The position numbers were made by a program, and so were the translations under genes. Source: Faecalicatena sp. Marseille-Q4148 (GTDB lineage: Bacteria; Bacillota; Clostridia; Lachnospirales; Lachnospiraceae). From it: a DNA stretch of 64,000 nucleotides. Below, piece after piece: positions 63,253-64,000 of this stretch. Position 1 is the first letter of the stretch, and every line of letters starts with the position of its first letter. Location of the stretch: assembly GCA_018228665.1 (NCBI GenBank), contig CP073692.1, positions 3,112,046 to 3,176,045 on the forward strand, in the 5' to 3' direction. The notes below the pieces were generated by a model that worked only from the letters and a program-made list of their open reading frames with translations, was not told the DNA's origin and made no database searches.

Positions 63253-64000
63253 ATGAAAGGAAAATATATGCTAGCGGCAGGGGGCGCGGTGCTTGTTATT
63301 GTCGGATGTATTTTCTCACCGTTTCTTGCATCGAAAATCCAAAATGAGAGGATTCTGAACAATATTGTTATAAAAGAAGATAGGAAGGAAGAAGAAAATA
63401 CGCTCAGTTTTCCGGAGAAAATCGCGTTGTACGCCAAAGGAAGTACGATTACCTATCAGAATGAAAAGCATAGTATCCCGGTTATTTCAGATTCGGATAT
63501 TTGGCAGGAAGACGACGGAATTTCTGTGGAAGGAATCGAGGAAATCTGTATTGCGGCAGAGCAGGAGCTTCAGACATTGACAGAGCTTGGGATTTTACCA
63601 AAGGAATATCAAATAGAACTTCCCCGTGGAGAAAAATGGTATGAGATCGAGACCTTTACTGATAAACAGGCAAACTGGGTGACTGTATATCAGATTGCGG
63701 TATCAGGAACAGATTATGGATATCTCTCGCTCAGTCTTGAAAAAGAAAGCGGGAAGATCATGGAATTGTATGCAGAAATTATACAAGACAACAGTATGGA
63801 ACTCTCGTTTGAAAAAATGAAGGATGCGTGGGGAGAATACATCGGTATGCGTCCAGCAGAGAAGGAGAGAAAAAATCTTTCAGGTGCAGTGGAGGAAACA
63901 GAACTGGATGGAAAGGGCATTATATGTGATTATGGAAAAGATATGCAAATATCTTATTATTTATACCGTGGGGAAAAAATGATCGAGATTAGTACAGTTT
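63253..64000 (+). CDS. Membrane-anchored protein of two-component operon (3' truncated by window)
   Basis: The ATG at 63253 has AGGTGGG 8 bases upstream, 15 bases after the kinase stop, and the frame is open to the window edge (249 residues seen). One helix at about residues 5-25 (LAAGGAVLVIVGCIFSPFL, with a GC pair but no clear lipobox) is followed by an extracellular part with EIETFTDKQANWVTVYQI and LSLEKESGKIMELY strands. I do not recognise the family. Its place after an OmpR/HK pair suggests it modulates or reports to that system. Confidence 0.65.
   Translation, partial: MKGKYMLAAGGAVLVIVGCIFSPFLASKIQNERILNNIVIKEDRKEEENTLSFPEKIALYAKGSTITYQNEKHSIPVISDSDIWQEDDGISVEGIEEICIAAEQELQTLTELGILPKEYQIELPRGEKWYEIETFTDKQANWVTVYQIAVSGTDYGYLSLSLEKESGKIMELYAEIIQDNSMELSFEKMKDAWGEYIGMRPAEKERKNLSGAVEETELDGKGIICDYGKDMQISYYLYRGEKMIEISTV

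Overview
The window reads as a low-to-mid GC Gram-positive chromosome from a spore-forming Clostridia, most likely the family Lachnospiraceae. The reasons are strong AGGAGG ribosome sites, a small alpha/beta-type acid-soluble spore protein, AddAB recombination, heterodimeric PyrK/PyrD dihydroorotate dehydrogenase, SecG-RNase R-SmpB-tmRNA synteny, and FtsEX linked to a secreted M23 hydrolase and a C-terminal processing protease. Most genes lie on the + strand; eno, a MATE transporter, an AraC regulator and one small peptide gene lie on the - strand. Species was not determined.

Layout. 1-7.3 kb: the tail of an unknown gene, an FAD oxidoreductase, glmM, eno, a MATE transporter and a YitT protein. 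7.3-10.8 kb: secG, rnr, smpB and ssrA (trans-translation and RNA decay). 11.2-16.5 kb: a two-component system, ung, a TPR lipoprotein, hflX and mnmM. 16.5-19.2 kb: an AraC regulator divergent from a DapF-like protein whose two catalytic cysteines are both serine, then a YoaK protein. 19.2-26.5 kb: addB, addA and a DUF1294 protein. 26.7-29.2 kb: a PadR-controlled envelope-stress-type operon (PadR, DUF1700, DUF4097, PspC) and a SASP. 29.2-35.3 kb: a WecG/TagA-type glycosyltransferase, a PucR/CdaR regulator, ftsE, ftsX, an EnvC/CwlO-like hydrolase and an S41 protease. 35.4-39.5 kb: pyrC, pyrF, pyrK, pyrD. 39.5-48.6 kb: an accessory insert. 48.7-52.4 kb: pyrE, small membrane proteins, VanZ and an M29 aminopeptidase. 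52.6-56.1 kb: purE, purM, purN, purD. 56.3-64 kb: a GntR regulator, clpC, a beta-rich protein, radA, a second two-component system and a truncated membrane protein.

The most interesting region is the insert that separates pyrD from pyrE. It holds a 603-residue regulator with two HTH modules, each followed by TPR-like helices (RRNPP/PlcR-like). A 52-residue signal-peptide-bearing peptide gene is convergent with it and overlaps its 3' end by 8 bp. A 53-bp near-perfect palindrome lies in the divergent intergenic region. Beyond it come a 29-residue cysteine-containing peptide gene, a very stable hairpin, a possible 19-residue peptide gene and two ABC exporter half-transporters. The layout recalls the TprA/PhrA arrangement and suggests a peptide-sensing circuit controlling production and export of a small cysteine peptide with no visible modification enzyme. 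An ECF S component with a P-loop kinase, an ECF sigma/anti-sigma pair, and a collapsed tyrosine integrase next to pyrE complete the insert.

Other unusual points are the Ser/Ser DapF-like protein, a 5' hairpin that pairs the eno start codon, palindromes at the PadR and GntR promoters, and an M29 peptidase with a long N-terminal extension. Everything here is by-eye reading; family names rest on recognised motifs, and no search was run.
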